From positions 1,302,001 through 1,366,000 of the forward strand of contig NZ_JAPDUG010000001.1 of the NCBI RefSeq assembly GCF_026015885.1: DNA of 64,000 nt, read 5' to 3'. A model generated the notes under the pieces. It was given only the letters and a program-made list of their open reading frames with translations. It did no database searches and was not told where the DNA came from. Source of the DNA: Halocynthiibacter sp. SDUM655004 (GTDB lineage: Bacteria; Pseudomonadota; Alphaproteobacteria; Rhodobacterales; Rhodobacteraceae). The position numbers and the translations under genes were made by a program. This document shows, one piece after another, positions 52,220-61,404 of the stretch (its first letter is position 1; every line of letters begins with the position of its first letter).

Positions 52220-52922
52220 TCCGCACGACATGGCCACCGAAACCTCCGCAGCAGAGAGCGTTGCCGCAGAAATGCCCGCGCCAGATGAAAACCAAAGTCT
52301 TTTCGAAGCGCCACCCATGGGGGAGCAAGAACGCATGGTGGAAGCCATCCTGTTTGCCTCGACAGAGCCCGTTTCAATCAAAGAGCTTGAAGACCGGATG
52401 CCGCACGGATGCGATGCCTCCGAAGCCCTCACATATTTGCGCAAGCGCTATGAGGGGCGCGGCGTTCGGGTCGTGCGCGTTGGCGATTGTTATGCGATGC
52501 GCACCGCGCCAGACCTTGGCTATTTGATGCAGAAGGAGACGGTTGAAACGCGCAAACTCTCGCGTGCTGCGATCGAAACATTGGCGATCATTGCCTATCA
52601 TCAGCCTGCGACCCGCGCAGAAATCGAAGAAATTCGCGGCGTCTCAGTGTCGCGCGGCACGGTTGATCAACTGCTTGAGATGGAGTGGATACGCTTTGGT
52701 CGGCGGCGGATGTCACCCGGTCGGCCCGTAACATTCGTTGTGACGCAGCAGTTCCTTGATCATTTCGGTCTTGAGAACGCGCGCGATCTGCCGGGTCTCA
52801 AAGAACTGCGTGCCGCCGGATTGCTTGAAAACCGTCCGCCACCCGGAACCATCCCCGGACTTCCCGAGAATGACGAGGAAGAGGATGACTCCGTCAACCA
52901 AAGCGAAATGTTTGAAGATTAA
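52212..52922 (+). CDS. scpB: Segregation and condensation protein B
   Basis: 236 residues. Winged-helix kite protein of the SMC complex. MVEAILFASTEPVSIKELEDRMP, KLSRAAIETLAIIAYHQPATRAEIEEIRGVSVSRGTVDQLLEMEWI and GRPVTFVVTQQFLDHFGL match ScpB; the C-terminus is acidic (ENDEEEDDS). The ATG at 52212 lies within the end of scpA, indicating translational coupling; the frame is open further upstream inside scpA but has no reason to be used. Confidence 0.97.
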   Translation: MADPHDMATETSAAESVAAEMPAPDENQSLFEAPPMGEQERMVEAILFASTEPVSIKELEDRMPHGCDASEALTYLRKRYEGRGVRVVRVGDCYAMRTAPDLGYLMQKETVETRKLSRAAIETLAIIAYHQPATRAEIEEIRGVSVSRGTVDQLLEMEWIRFGRRRMSPGRPVTFVVTQQFLDHFGLENARDLPGLKELRAAGLLENRPPPGTIPGLPENDEEEDDSVNQSEMFED

Positions 52923-52961
52923 CCCTCGGGTTGTTACTCTGATTTACCGTTAGGAGAAGCC

Positions 52962-53171
52962 ATGAACGCCAGTCAATTGCTGAATATGATTATCCGCATC
53001 ATTGTGCGCCGCATGATCAATGGCGGGATCAACAAGGGTATCGATCTTGCTGCGCGTGGACGGCAAAACCCTGACCAGCCGCTGACGCCAGAGGAAAAGG
53101 CCAAGCAGAATGCACGCGCCAAGGATATGCGCCAGAAGTCGCGCCTGTTTCGGCGTATGGGTCGGTTTTAG
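52962..53171 (+). CDS. Small basic protein downstream of scpB, 69 aa
   Basis: Begins MNASQLLNMIIRIIVRRMIN with an amphipathic helix, then GGINKGIDLAARG, and ends in a basic stretch (KAKQNARAKDMRQKSRLFRRMGRF). Function unknown; the family is not recognised with certainty. TAGGAGAAG is a good ribosome-binding site. It is 39 bp after scpB, and its stop codon overlaps that of the converging MFS gene by 3 bases. Confidence 0.78.
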   Translation: MNASQLLNMIIRIIVRRMINGGINKGIDLAARGRQNPDQPLTPEEKAKQNARAKDMRQKSRLFRRMGRF

Positions 53172-54334
53172 GCTGCGGGGTCGCCGCCCCGCAGAATGCG
53201 AACCTGTTGCCAACGCGCGTTAAGTACGACCGAGATCCCCACCAGAGTTGCCAAAAGCGAAATCGCACCGCCAGCAGACAACCCGTAGCTTTCGAAAAAC
53301 GGGCGATAGAGTAGGGTGCCGAGAAACACGCTCAAGTACATCGTCGCAGAGTTCAGCCCCATGATTGCGCCCCGTTGGTTCGGGTCGAGCCGCGTAAGCC
53401 AGCCGATGGTGAGGTTTAGGCAAAGATGTTGCAATGCGCCCCAAATCGGCATGATCGCCAGAAGGAAGGTGTAACTATGGGCGAACTCGTAAAACAGCAC
53501 GTAAACACCGGCCAGAACACCGAACAAAACTGCCAAGCTGCGCAAAACAGGTAGGCGGTCGAGCATACCGTCAAACATCATCGCGCCAGCGAAACCTGCG
53601 CCATAAAACAGCGTAAGGATACCAACATCACGCACGTTTAGGCCAATATTTTCAACAACATGGCTGCCGACGAAGTTGTAGACACCATAAAAGCCCATGC
53701 CCAAGGCGCCCACAGACAGAAGCGCAGCGCCGATCCCCTCGACGCGCAGAGCCGTAAGTGGCGAGGTGACTTGGGTGGCGCGCGGAACTTGGGGCCAATC
53801 GGTGCGGAGGATAAACGCTAGCATGGTGAAAACTCCAAAGCTCAACCCGCCATAGACAAAACGCCACCCCGCAAGATCTGCGACATAAGCCGAGAGCGTG
53901 ACGCCACCGACCATAGACAACGTCCAGCCCGTGAGAACCTTTCCGATCACGCGCGCTTCTTGCCCGACAGGCGCGATCTGTGCGGCGAGAATATAGAGCG
54001 CGGGAATGGCCACGCCAGCGCCAAGTCCGGCGATGCTTTGGGCGATGGAGAGTACCATCACATCCTTGGCCATCGCAGAACCAAGAAAGGCAACTGCAAG
54101 TAGTGCCAAGGCGAGTTTCAGCGCCCGATCTGCGCCAAAGCGATCCGCCAACGGCGCAAGGAACAGCGCGGAAAGTGCCACGCCAAGCCCGTAAAACGCC
54201 GCGCATGACATAACCTCTGACGGGGTCACGCCGCCGAGGTCTTGCGCCACGCGTGCTGCAATCGGTGAAAGCACCAGAGAATTTGACCCAACAACACCAA
54301 CTGTTGCGGTCAACAATAGGACCGGTTTCTGCAT
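53168..54334 (-). CDS. Major facilitator superfamily transporter
   Basis: 388 residues with 12 hydrophobic segments. LAPLADRFGADRALKLAL between helices 2 and 3 is the MFS loop motif; GLGAGVAIPALYILAAQ lies in helix 4. The pattern resembles drug or metabolite exporters of the Bcr/AraJ type; substrate unknown. It is divergent from an Lrp-family regulator gene with only 72 bp between them, so that regulator probably controls it. Confidence 0.9.
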   Translation of the reverse strand: MQKPVLLLTATVGVVGSNSLVLSPIAARVAQDLGGVTPSEVMSCAAFYGLGVALSALFLAPLADRFGADRALKLALALLAVAFLGSAMAKDVMVLSIAQSIAGLGAGVAIPALYILAAQIAPVGQEARVIGKVLTGWTLSMVGGVTLSAYVADLAGWRFVYGGLSFGVFTMLAFILRTDWPQVPRATQVTSPLTALRVEGIGAALLSVGALGMGFYGVYNFVGSHVVENIGLNVRDVGILTLFYGAGFAGAMMFDGMLDRLPVLRSLAVLFGVLAGVYVLFYEFAHSYTFLLAIMPIWGALQHLCLNLTIGWLTRLDPNQRGAIMGLNSATMYLSVFLGTLLYRPFFESYGLSAGGAISLLATLVGISVVLNARWQQVRILRGGDPAA

Positions 54335-54406
54335 CGGATTAGCCTTTGAAAAATATTCAGTAAAACCTTACATTGATCGAATAAAATAAATCTATGGGGA
54401 TTCGTA
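54335..54406. promoter_or_regulatory. A/T-rich divergent promoter region between MFS and Lrp-family genes
   Basis: A 72-bp gap, much richer in A/T than its surroundings, with TATTC and GAATA arms about 30 bp apart. Lrp-family proteins commonly bind such regions to control themselves and a divergent exporter. The operator is inferred, not defined. Confidence 0.45.
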
Positions 54407-54940
54407 ATGGCTGCTGAAAATACAGATGGTATTCGGAAGAATGCCAAGACTGGGGCGCAGGTTGATGCGATGGACAGAAAAATATTAGGCGCATTGGCGC
54501 GTGATGCATCCCAAAGCTTTGCTTCGCTTGGTGCGTTGGTCGGTTTGTCGGCGCCCGCTGTGCATGAGCGCGTTAAGCGGTTGCGCGCGGCCGGTATCAT
54601 CAAACGGACCATGGCGGTTGTTGATGGTAAGGCTCTGGGAAAACCGCTTTTGGCCTTTGTTCACGTGGATACGATCGGTTGGGGCAAGACGCCTGCAATG
54701 ATGGAGTTTGCGGAATTGCCCGAAGTCGAGGAGGTTCATTCCTCAACCGGCGATACCTGCATCATCATGAAAGTGCGCGTTGCGAGCTCCGAGGCGCTAG
54801 AGGGGTTGCTCAAGCGGCTCTATGAAACACAAGGTGTTCGGGCGACGCGTACGTTTGTGGCGCTCTCGACCCATACTGAAAAGGGCGTGCGGCCTGAAAT
54901 CACATCTTGGCTTGAGGACGAGGACTGGCCCACGGAGTGA
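54407..54940 (+). CDS. Lrp/AsnC-family transcriptional regulator
   Basis: 177 residues. The helix-turn-helix (about 22-75: MDRKILGALARDASQSFASLGALVGLSAPAVHERVKRLRAAGII) is followed by the ligand-binding RAM/AsnC domain (LAFVHVDT, EVEEVHSSTGDTCIIMKVRV). Ligands are usually amino acids. The N-terminus is about 20 residues longer than typical; GGGGATT precedes the ATG at 54407, though an ATG at 54470 would give the standard length. The partner gene is the divergent MFS exporter. Confidence 0.93.
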   Translation: MAAENTDGIRKNAKTGAQVDAMDRKILGALARDASQSFASLGALVGLSAPAVHERVKRLRAAGIIKRTMAVVDGKALGKPLLAFVHVDTIGWGKTPAMMEFAELPEVEEVHSSTGDTCIIMKVRVASSEALEGLLKRLYETQGVRATRTFVALSTHTEKGVRPEITSWLEDEDWPTE

Positions 54941-54947
54941 AGCGTAT

Positions 54948-56024
54948 CTATTTGAAATGTTTCGACAGTTTTAGACCTTGGCCTTGGTAGTTCGAGGCAA
55001 TTCCAAGGCCATAAAGCTGGTCTGGAACCTCTGACATCTTCTCATAGACGAGGCGGCCAACAACTTGTCCATGCTCCAGCACGAATGGAGCCTCGTGGCA
55101 CCGCACTTCAAGCACACCACGGCTTCCGGCGCCACCAGCCGGATCATGGCCAAAGCCAGGGTCAAAGAAACCTGCGTAATGCACGCGGAACTCGCCAACC
55201 ATCGCAAGATAGGGGGCCATTTCAGCGGCGCAATCTGGCGGGATATGTACGGCTTCGCGGCTCACCAGAATATAGAACGCTCCCGGATCAAGGATGATGC
55301 GCTGTTCTGTGGTATAGATCGGTTCCCAATATTCAGCAGGATCGTAATGACCGATCAGATCAAGGTCGATCACGCCGGTGTGCGGTTTGGCGCGGTAGCC
55401 GACGAGACCATTTTCACCGGCAGAAAGATCTACGGAAAAGCCAAGACCATCAGAGATTACGGCCTTTCCAGAAACGAGCGGTGTTTTGGCATGAAGCGCG
55501 GCGAGGGCGTCATCCTCGATAACGGCCTGTCCTGCACGAAACCGAATTTGGTTCAGTCGCATTCCGGGGCGAACAAGGACCGAAAAACTACGTGGGCAAA
55601 TCTCGGCAAACAGCGGCCCATTGTATCCAGCGGGGATGCGGTCAAACTCGGTGCCGCCATCGGTTATGGTGCGGGTAAGCAGATCAAGCCGTCCGGTTGA
55701 GGATTTCGCGTTGGCAACGGCCTGAATGCCTTCGGGCAGGGCAAGGGATTCCATCAGTGGAACCACATAAACGCAGCCCTTTTCCAAAACGGCGCCCTCT
55801 GTGAGGTCAACGCGGTGCATCTCGAATTCTTTGAGGCGGTCAGTGACGTTCGCGCCATGGCCCGCGAGGAAAGATGCCCGCACACGATAGGCTACCGTGC
55901 CAAGGCGTAGGTCAAGCGAAGCAGGCTGAATCTGTTCTGGAATAACGGCGGGCTCGGCGGTTATTTCACCGCGTTCGATCATGGTTGCGAGGGCTTGGCT
56001 TGGTAATACGCCGGTTGCAGTCAT
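54948..56024 (-). CDS. dcd: 2'-deoxycytidine 5'-triphosphate deaminase, long form
   Basis: 358 residues, about twice the classic enterobacterial Dcd. The dUTPase/Dcd fold appears twice: IQPASLDLRLGTVAYRVRA and AKSSTGRLDLLTRTITDGGTEFDRIPAGYNGPLFAEICPRSFSVLVRPGMRLNQIRF in the first half, then SVDLSAGENGLVGYRAKPHTGVIDL and PYLAMVGEFRVHYAGFFDPGFG in the second. It supplies dUTP, and thus thymidylate, from dCTP. This tandem form is standard in alphaproteobacteria. Its stop is 7 bp from the converging Lrp-family gene. Confidence 0.93.
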   Translation of the reverse strand: MTATGVLPSQALATMIERGEITAEPAVIPEQIQPASLDLRLGTVAYRVRASFLAGHGANVTDRLKEFEMHRVDLTEGAVLEKGCVYVVPLMESLALPEGIQAVANAKSSTGRLDLLTRTITDGGTEFDRIPAGYNGPLFAEICPRSFSVLVRPGMRLNQIRFRAGQAVIEDDALAALHAKTPLVSGKAVISDGLGFSVDLSAGENGLVGYRAKPHTGVIDLDLIGHYDPAEYWEPIYTTEQRIILDPGAFYILVSREAVHIPPDCAAEMAPYLAMVGEFRVHYAGFFDPGFGHDPAGGAGSRGVLEVRCHEAPFVLEHGQVVGRLVYEKMSEVPDQLYGLGIASNYQGQGLKLSKHFK

Positions 56025-56083
56025 GGTCTTTCCTCTGGCCGTTGGCGGCGCGCTTTCTGTGTGAAACGCGCGGTCTTGATACG

Positions 56084-56119
56084 AAAACGTCCGCAGCCCC
56101 GAAAGCTACGGACGTTTTT
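56084..56119. terminator. Bidirectional hairpin after tRNA-Pro(GGG)
   Basis: AAAACGTCCGCAGC and GCTACGGACGTTTT pair over 13 of 14 positions around a short loop; T runs flank both ends (four on the minus strand). It lies 5 bp past the 3' end of the tRNA. Confidence 0.85.
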
Positions 56120-56124
56120 CATTT

Positions 56125-56201
56125 TGGTCGGGCTAGCAGGACTTGAACCTGCGACCTTCCGTCCCCCAGACGGACGCGCTACCAGGCTGCGCCATAGCCC
56201 G
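56125..56201 (-). tRNA. tRNA-Pro, anticodon GGG
   Basis: A 77-base cloverleaf with encoded CCA. Acceptor arms CGGGCTA and TAGCCCG pair fully; the anticodon arm TCCGT-CTGGGGG-ACGGA presents GGG; the T loop contains GTTCAAGTC. Confidence 0.97.
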
Positions 56202-56261
56202 ACTTCTGTGTCTTCATACTGCTTTTCGTGGCAGGAGCAAGCAAGAAAACGCATCTCGGTG

Positions 56262-57635
56262 TCAATTACCCGCCGAAGGGTTTGATACGCCGCCGCTTGC
56301 ATTTTGAAGCGCTCGCAGACGTGTCAGGATTTCCTGAAACTGGGCGGTTTCTTCTGGCGAACGCTCTGCCTTGTTTGCCGCAAGCGCGGCGCGAATACCG
56401 GTCCGGTCAAAGCCGCTGGCGTCGTCCTCTGGGTCGTCAGCGATCTCTGGCATGACGAAGGTTGCGGCTGGTTCCTCTGGTGTTTCCTCAGTTGCGCTCT
56501 CACCTTGCGGCTCGGCATGGCTGAAGGACGGGAAGGAAGCGGCGTGCTCTTGTTCCGTCTCCGAACTCTCCTCGACAGTTTCCTCTTCGCTTCGTACGGA
56601 CATTGCAGAGAAATCGAGCGATGCTTGAACTATTTCTTCTGAATCAGCAGCTTGCGGAGTTGCGTCACCGCTCACGCGATCAACGGCACTCTTGATTTTC
56701 TCTTCAAGCGTTAGTGGCTCATCTTCGGCTGTTTCTGGCGCTTCTTCGGCTGGCTCCACTACATTCTCCGACGGATCGTTCACCTCGGAGCGGGTAAAGA
56801 ATGCGGGCTCTTCAGGTACATCCTCGGGCGCAGGTAGATCGAGATCGGACAGCGAGAAGCCTTGGTGTGGGTCCGTCGGCGCGGGCACCTCAGTGGGGGC
56901 ATCGGAAGCTTCTTCTGCTGTGTCGCTTTCGGCAAAGGCAGAGATTTCCTCGGCAACGATATCTTCGAGCGTGTCGTCAACGATGGATTGGATCGTGTCC
57001 TGTACACTTGGCGCTGTGTCGGCAACCTCCGGTTCTTCTGCAGCTTGCGCGGTGTCTTTCAGGAAGGGCAAAGCGTCTGGTTCTATCGCGGGATCGTCGG
57101 CCTGATCAGTATTGGCCGATGGCGCGGGGTGATGAGGCGACAGATCGGAAGGCGGAGGGAATGAAACGACTTCGCCAGCGTCGACTTCGGTCTCTTCTTC
57201 TTCTGGTTCGCTCGCCTGTGCTGCCTCTTGCTCGGCTTCGGTTGTGTCTAGCGCCTCAGAAGCGTCAGGGGCATTTTCTTCACGCTTTTCAACGGGCTGC
57301 GCATCTTCGTGCGCAGAGGCTTCACTCTTTTCAGAGGGTTTTTCTGCATCGCCGTCGTCATCAATCGGTTGTGACAATCCCGCGACGTGTTTGATGCCTT
57401 CCTCGCGGAGAAGCTTCTGCACGCCTTTGATGGTCATCCCGTCGTCATGGAGCAATCGTTTGATCCCGCCAAGCAATTCCATATCGGCGGGGCGATAATA
57501 GCGCCGTCCGCCAGCGCGCTTGACCGGTTTGACTTGTGTAAACCGACTTTCCCAAAACCGAAGGACATGCGCAGGCGTATCGAGCCAGTCTGCGACTTCA
57601 GAGATGGTGCGAAATGCGTCGCGGGATTTGGCCAT
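56262..57635 (-). CDS. MerR-family transcriptional regulator with long acidic tail
   Basis: 457 residues. The first 90 are a MerR DNA-binding domain: [25 protein letters not shown], then [37 protein letters not shown]. The remaining 360 residues are Glu/Ala/Pro/Ser-rich low complexity with no metal-binding cysteines, far longer than ordinary MerR regulators (about 130-150). It ends with a short charged helix ([19 protein letters not shown]). It is 13 bp after ihfA, an arrangement seen in related genomes. The role of the tail is unknown. Confidence 0.88.
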   Translation of the reverse strand: MAKSRDAFRTISEVADWLDTPAHVLRFWESRFTQVKPVKRAGGRRYYRPADMELLGGIKRLLHDDGMTIKGVQKLLREEGIKHVAGLSQPIDDDGDAEKPSEKSEASAHEDAQPVEKREENAPDASEALDTTEAEQEAAQASEPEEEETEVDAGEVVSFPPPSDLSPHHPAPSANTDQADDPAIEPDALPFLKDTAQAAEEPEVADTAPSVQDTIQSIVDDTLEDIVAEEISAFAESDTAEEASDAPTEVPAPTDPHQGFSLSDLDLPAPEDVPEEPAFFTRSEVNDPSENVVEPAEEAPETAEDEPLTLEEKIKSAVDRVSGDATPQAADSEEIVQASLDFSAMSVRSEEETVEESSETEQEHAASFPSFSHAEPQGESATEETPEEPAATFVMPEIADDPEDDASGFDRTGIRAALAANKAERSPEETAQFQEILTRLRALQNASGGVSNPSAGN

Positions 57636-57648
57636 GCCTTAGATGCGC

Positions 57649-57954
57649 CTATTTTTGTTTGTTGCCGTTGGCAACGCGGTCTTTCATGAGGTGCGAGGGG
57701 CGGAATGTCAGAACACGGCGGGGTTGGATTGGAACCTCTTCACCTGTTTTGGGGTTGCGGCCAATGCGGGCCGCTTTGTCGCGGATACCGAATGTGCCGA
57801 AAGATGAAATCTTGACGGATTCACCGCCAGCAAGGGAATCAGAGATGTGATCCAGAACGCTTTCAACAAGTTGCGCGCTTTCGTTTCGGCTGAGGCCAAC
57901 TTCCCGAAACACTGCTTCGCTCAGATCCATGCGTGTTAAAGTCTTTTCGCTCAT
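57649..57954 (-). CDS. ihfA: Integration host factor, alpha subunit
   Basis: 101 residues. DNA-bending HU/IHF family: [32 protein letters not shown], the beta-arm core [30 protein letters not shown] and [25 protein letters not shown] is the signature. It pairs with IhfB encoded elsewhere. A TTGACT/TATGCT promoter lies upstream, so ihfA is probably transcribed independently of fabH. Confidence 0.97.
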   Translation of the reverse strand: MSEKTLTRMDLSEAVFREVGLSRNESAQLVESVLDHISDSLAGGESVKISSFGTFGIRDKAARIGRNPKTGEEVPIQPRRVLTFRPSHLMKDRVANGNKQK

Positions 57955-58043
57955 AATGACCCCCTTGATGAAATTATACCGTTAGCCGGCGAGAAAATTT
58001 TGCGCTCAGGCGCGCGGATTCTTCCTGAATTCGGTTGAAGGGT

Positions 58044-58073
58044 AGCATAGGGGGTGCGGAAATTCCGAGTCAA
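58044..58073 (-). promoter_or_regulatory. Candidate ihfA promoter
   Basis: Minus-strand TTGACT (58068-58073) and TATGCT (58044-58049) are 18 bp apart, about 90 bp before the ihfA start. A symmetrical CGGAATTTCCG sits in the spacer. Confidence 0.5.
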
Positions 58074-58170
58074 TATCAATGGCTTGGAAAGCATCGTAAA
58101 TGTACGAAATAGCAGGGAAATCGGCGAGAAATGGCCAGAAATCACTTTGGCGGACAAAAACCTTGCCCGA

Positions 58171-59142
58171 TTACCAGCGCAGCAGAACCGATCCCCAAGC
58201 CAAACCGCCGCCGATTGCTTCGGTCACCACAACATCGCCTTCTTTGATCTGGCCGCGCGATTTTCCGACAGAAAGCGCCAGTGGGATCGAGGCCGCAGAG
58301 GTGTTGCCATGGTCCTGAACGGTCACGACAACGCGGTCCATCGACACGCCCATTTTCTTGGCGGTGCCTGAAATGATGCGGATATTGGCCTGATGCGGCA
58401 CGATCCAGTCGACATCGTCGCCAGAGAGGCCGACTTTGTCGAGCGAGGTATGAGCGGTTTTCGCGAGCTTTTCGATGGCATGGCGGAAAACTTCTTTGCC
58501 TTGCATCCGAAGATAACCGGAATCGCCGGTCGATACGCCGCCATCGACGTGAAGAAGGTCTTTGAAGCGGCCATCGGAGTTGAGATCACAGGCCAGAATG
58601 CCGCGATCTGTGTTGTCTCCGGCGCCTTCCTCGGCTTCTAGAATAAGCGCGCCAGCACCATCGCCAAACAGGACGCAGGTTGCGCGGTCATTGAAATCAA
58701 GAATGCGGCTGAATGTCTCGGCCCCGATCACCAAAACCCGCTTGGCCTGTCCTGACAGAACGAGCGCATTGGCGTTGGCCAGCGCATAGACAAAGCCCGC
58801 GCATACAGCCTGAACGTCAAAGGCAAACCCCTGCGTCATGCCAAGACCGGCTTGCACCATTGTGGCCGCGGACGGGAAGGTGAAGTCAGCGGTGGATGTC
58901 GCGAGAACAATCGCGTCAATATCATCGGCTTCAAGGCCAGCGTCTTTGAGTGCGGCGTTCGCGGCTTTGATCGCGAGGTCGGAGGTGTTTTCACCCTCGG
59001 CGGCGAAGTGGCGGCGTTCAATGCCGGAGCGCGTACGAATCCATTCGTCTGTTGTATCGACCATGGTTTCGAGTTCGCTGTTGGGGACGACTCGTTCGGG
59101 CAAATAGTGCCCAACGCCCTTAACGACGGCGCGTATTGTCAT
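58171..59142 (-). CDS. fabH: 3-oxoacyl-[acyl-carrier-protein] synthase III
   Basis: 323 residues. It starts fatty-acid synthesis by condensing acetyl-CoA with malonyl-ACP. The catalytic triad is Cys114 (QAVCAGFVYA), His250 (VPHQANIRI) and Asn280 (DHGNTSAASIPLAL). The C-terminal GGGLAWGSVLLRW is typical. Its ATG overlaps the plsX stop (ATGA), so the two are coupled. Confidence 0.98.
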   Translation of the reverse strand: MTIRAVVKGVGHYLPERVVPNSELETMVDTTDEWIRTRSGIERRHFAAEGENTSDLAIKAANAALKDAGLEADDIDAIVLATSTADFTFPSAATMVQAGLGMTQGFAFDVQAVCAGFVYALANANALVLSGQAKRVLVIGAETFSRILDFNDRATCVLFGDGAGALILEAEEGAGDNTDRGILACDLNSDGRFKDLLHVDGGVSTGDSGYLRMQGKEVFRHAIEKLAKTAHTSLDKVGLSGDDVDWIVPHQANIRIISGTAKKMGVSMDRVVVTVQDHGNTSAASIPLALSVGKSRGQIKEGDVVVTEAIGGGLAWGSVLLRW

Positions 59143-60248
59143 TCTTCGTTCCCACTCGCTAATAGACCCAGTTCAGGGGCATCTTGCGGCGCAGTTGCGG
59201 CGGATGCAACCCGTGCCGCGAGTTTCTCGGAAAAACCTGATTGACCGAGCGTAAAGGCAAGTTTGATCGCAGCGGAAACGCCTGTTGCGTCTGCGGCGCC
59301 ATGTGACTTGATCACAGTGCCGTTTAGGCCAAGAAAAACACCGCCGTTGACGCGGCGCGGGTCAATCCGTTTGCTGAGGCGACGCATAGACGAAAGCGAC
59401 AGCAGAGCAGCAAGGCGCGAGAGCGGCGAATATTTGAACGCGGCGCGCAAAAGCTCGCTGATGAGACGCGCGGTGCCTTCGCCCGTTTTAAGCGCGATGT
59501 TGCCGGTAAAGCCGTCAGTTACAATCACATCAACGCGGGAGGAGGGGATATCGCCCCCTTCAACAAATCCGACATACTCGATGTCGGCAGCTTCGGCATT
59601 GTTGGCGATTAGCTCGTTGGCGGCCTTAAGCTCGGCGCGGCCTTTGTGCTCTTCGGTGCCTACGTTCAGCAAACCAATACGCGGGCGTTTGATGGCAAGC
59701 CCGTTGCGGGCATAGGAGGCGCCCATCATCGCGTATTGCAAAAGATCGGTTTCATCGGCGCGGATATCGGCGCCAACATCAAGCATGACGTTAAAGCCAC
59801 CCTTGTTCCGGCTGGGCCAAAGGCACGCGATTGCAGGGCGGTTTACGCCGGGCAACTTGCGCAGGCGGATCATCGACACAGCCATGAGCGCGCCAGTGTT
59901 CCCACAGGACACAGCAACAGAGGCCTCGCCATTGCGGACGGCCTCGATCGTGGACCACATAGATGTGTTTTTGCCGTTGCGCAGCACGTTGCTGGGCTTG
60001 TCGTCCATCGTGACAACGTCGTCACAATGGCGAATCTCGCAGACATCCTGAAGCTTGCGCTTTCGGATAAGCTTCTCCAGCACCGGTTTGTCGCCATGGA
60101 CGATAAAGCCGATTTCGGAGTTTTTGGCCGCAGAACGCGCAATACCGGCGACAACGGCCGCCGGTCCCTGATCGCCACCCATGGCGTCAATCGAAATGAT
60201 GGTGCGCGCGGCCCCCGAGGTCTGCTGATCTGATGAGGTGATCGTCAT
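59139..60248 (-). CDS. plsX: Phosphate acyltransferase
   Basis: 369 residues. It converts acyl-ACP to acyl-phosphate for phospholipid synthesis. Family marks are SIDAMGGDQGP near the start, SCGNTGALMAVSMIRLRKLPGVNRPAIACLWPS, DVGADIRADETDLLQYAMMG and GNIALKTGEGTARLI. A TTG two codons upstream (60254) is an alternative start. It sits between rpmF (28 bp upstream) and fabH (ATGA overlap), the common rpmF-plsX-fabH order. Confidence 0.97.
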   Translation of the reverse strand: MTITSSDQQTSGAARTIISIDAMGGDQGPAAVVAGIARSAAKNSEIGFIVHGDKPVLEKLIRKRKLQDVCEIRHCDDVVTMDDKPSNVLRNGKNTSMWSTIEAVRNGEASVAVSCGNTGALMAVSMIRLRKLPGVNRPAIACLWPSRNKGGFNVMLDVGADIRADETDLLQYAMMGASYARNGLAIKRPRIGLLNVGTEEHKGRAELKAANELIANNAEAADIEYVGFVEGGDIPSSRVDVIVTDGFTGNIALKTGEGTARLISELLRAAFKYSPLSRLAALLSLSSMRRLSKRIDPRRVNGGVFLGLNGTVIKSHGAADATGVSAAIKLAFTLGQSGFSEKLAARVASAATAPQDAPELGLLASGNEE

Positions 60249-60276
60249 GCTCAAGGGCGCCGACTAAACGAAAGGC

Positions 60277-60483
60277 TTAAGCTGCGTCTTCGTCGAAGTC
60301 GACTTCACCAGCAACCGCAACAATCTCGCGGTCGTCATAGTGGCCACATGCGCCACAAACGTGGTGTGGGCGCTTTAGCTCACCGCAGTTGCTGCATTCG
60401 TTCGGATTCTCTGCAGTCAGGGAATCATGTGATTGACGCATGCCGCGGCGGGATTTTGTAATCTTACTCTTAGGGACAGCCAT
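60277..60483 (-). CDS. rpmF: 50S ribosomal protein L32
   Basis: 68 residues. Begins [20 protein letters not shown] and carries the zinc-ribbon cysteines [20 protein letters not shown]. An acidic C-terminus ([11 protein letters not shown]) is as usual in alphaproteobacteria. It leads the plsX-fabH genes. Confidence 0.98.
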   Translation of the reverse strand: MAVPKSKITKSRRGMRQSHDSLTAENPNECSNCGELKRPHHVCGACGHYDDREIVAVAGEVDFDEDAA

Positions 60484-60555
60484 GTCTCAAACCTTGGTTA
60501 TTTCGGGGGGTTAAGCCAGCGTGACCGCACCCCAGTGTATCTTGGGTTCACTAGC

Positions 60556-60585
60556 TACATACGCGAGCAATAAGCCCATGTCCAA
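60556..60585 (-). promoter_or_regulatory. Possible rpmF promoter
   Basis: Minus-strand TTGGAC (60580-60585) and TATGTA (60556-60561) are 18 bp apart in the 213-bp gap between the DUF177 gene and rpmF. The match is modest. The gap holds no other gene that I can see. Confidence 0.3.
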
Positions 60586-60696
60586 CCATCTAGCAAACGA
60601 GGCCGGGAACATACTGCGATTTTGCCTATGTGCAAGTGTTTTCTTTACTCATTTTTCGCCCGCCACACGAACAGGGCGGAATAGCGCCGGATTGCG

Positions 60697-61320
60697 CTAG
60701 CTCTTGGGGGTGTTTTCCTTGTTTTTCAAAAGATTTGCAAGCCCCGCAAACGGTTTTGCTTCTTCGTCTGTCATTGCAGCTTCACCGGGCTCTGTAAACT
60801 GTGTTTCTTCCAGTGCCGCACCCTCTGCGCGCGGATAGGGCGGAAGTGCCAGTGCAAGTGACTCGATCAGGATCGCATCAAGGTCGATTGACTTGCCCAA
60901 AGGCTCGCGAGAGTCATCGCCATCAAGCTCGACTTCAATTTCCTCTTCACCGTCGGTTTCAAACTCGAATTCAGAGGTATCTTTGACGAAAACCCGCTCA
61001 ACGGATTCCTCGACACGCGTCGTCACTGGTGCAAGGCTGATCACACAGGGCTGGGTCACGGTCGCGCCGAGGTGGCCTGTAAGTTGCCAATCGTCGCGGC
61101 CCTGCGCTTCGATCTTTCCTTCAAAGCGCAGTTTCTTAAGCCCTAACAACTCCAGTTCCGCGGCAATCGCAGTCAGAACGTCGCTTGGCGGTATGATTTC
61201 GAATGGGGTTGCCTTGCGCTGCGCGAGGTCGGCAACGCGCAGCACATTCCCGCTTTGGGCAGTGGTCGCCTTTTTGCCGGTGCCGCTGCTTCCGGTAGGT
61301 GACTTGGGTGTTTGAGCCAT
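60697..61320 (-). CDS. DUF177 (YceD-like) protein
   Basis: 207 residues. The DUF177 core is recognisable: EGKIEAQGRDDWQLTGHLGATVTQPCVISLAPVTTRVEESVERVF, the acidic EEEIEVELDGDDSREPLGKSIDLDAILIESLALALPPYPRAEGA. The gene is normally next to rpmF, as here, and the family is linked to 23S rRNA accumulation or ribosome assembly. The start was taken at MAQTPKSPTG; ATGs at 61335 and further upstream are also in frame. Divergent from bamE. Confidence 0.9.
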   Translation of the reverse strand: MAQTPKSPTGSSGTGKKATTAQSGNVLRVADLAQRKATPFEIIPPSDVLTAIAAELELLGLKKLRFEGKIEAQGRDDWQLTGHLGATVTQPCVISLAPVTTRVEESVERVFVKDTSEFEFETDGEEEIEVELDGDDSREPLGKSIDLDAILIESLALALPPYPRAEGAALEETQFTEPGEAAMTDEEAKPFAGLANLLKNKENTPKS

Positions 61321-61404
61321 CTTTCGCGCTTCCATTCTTGAATACACTTCAATCCTTCTATAAGTCGGATAAAAGCCTGAGACAGGTTAAGCAAGAGGTC
61401 ACGA

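Noticed and set aside
56061-56285. Plus-strand open frame containing GLEPATFRPPDGRATRLRH
   Set aside because: It is the antisense translation of tRNA-Pro(GGG), not a protein.
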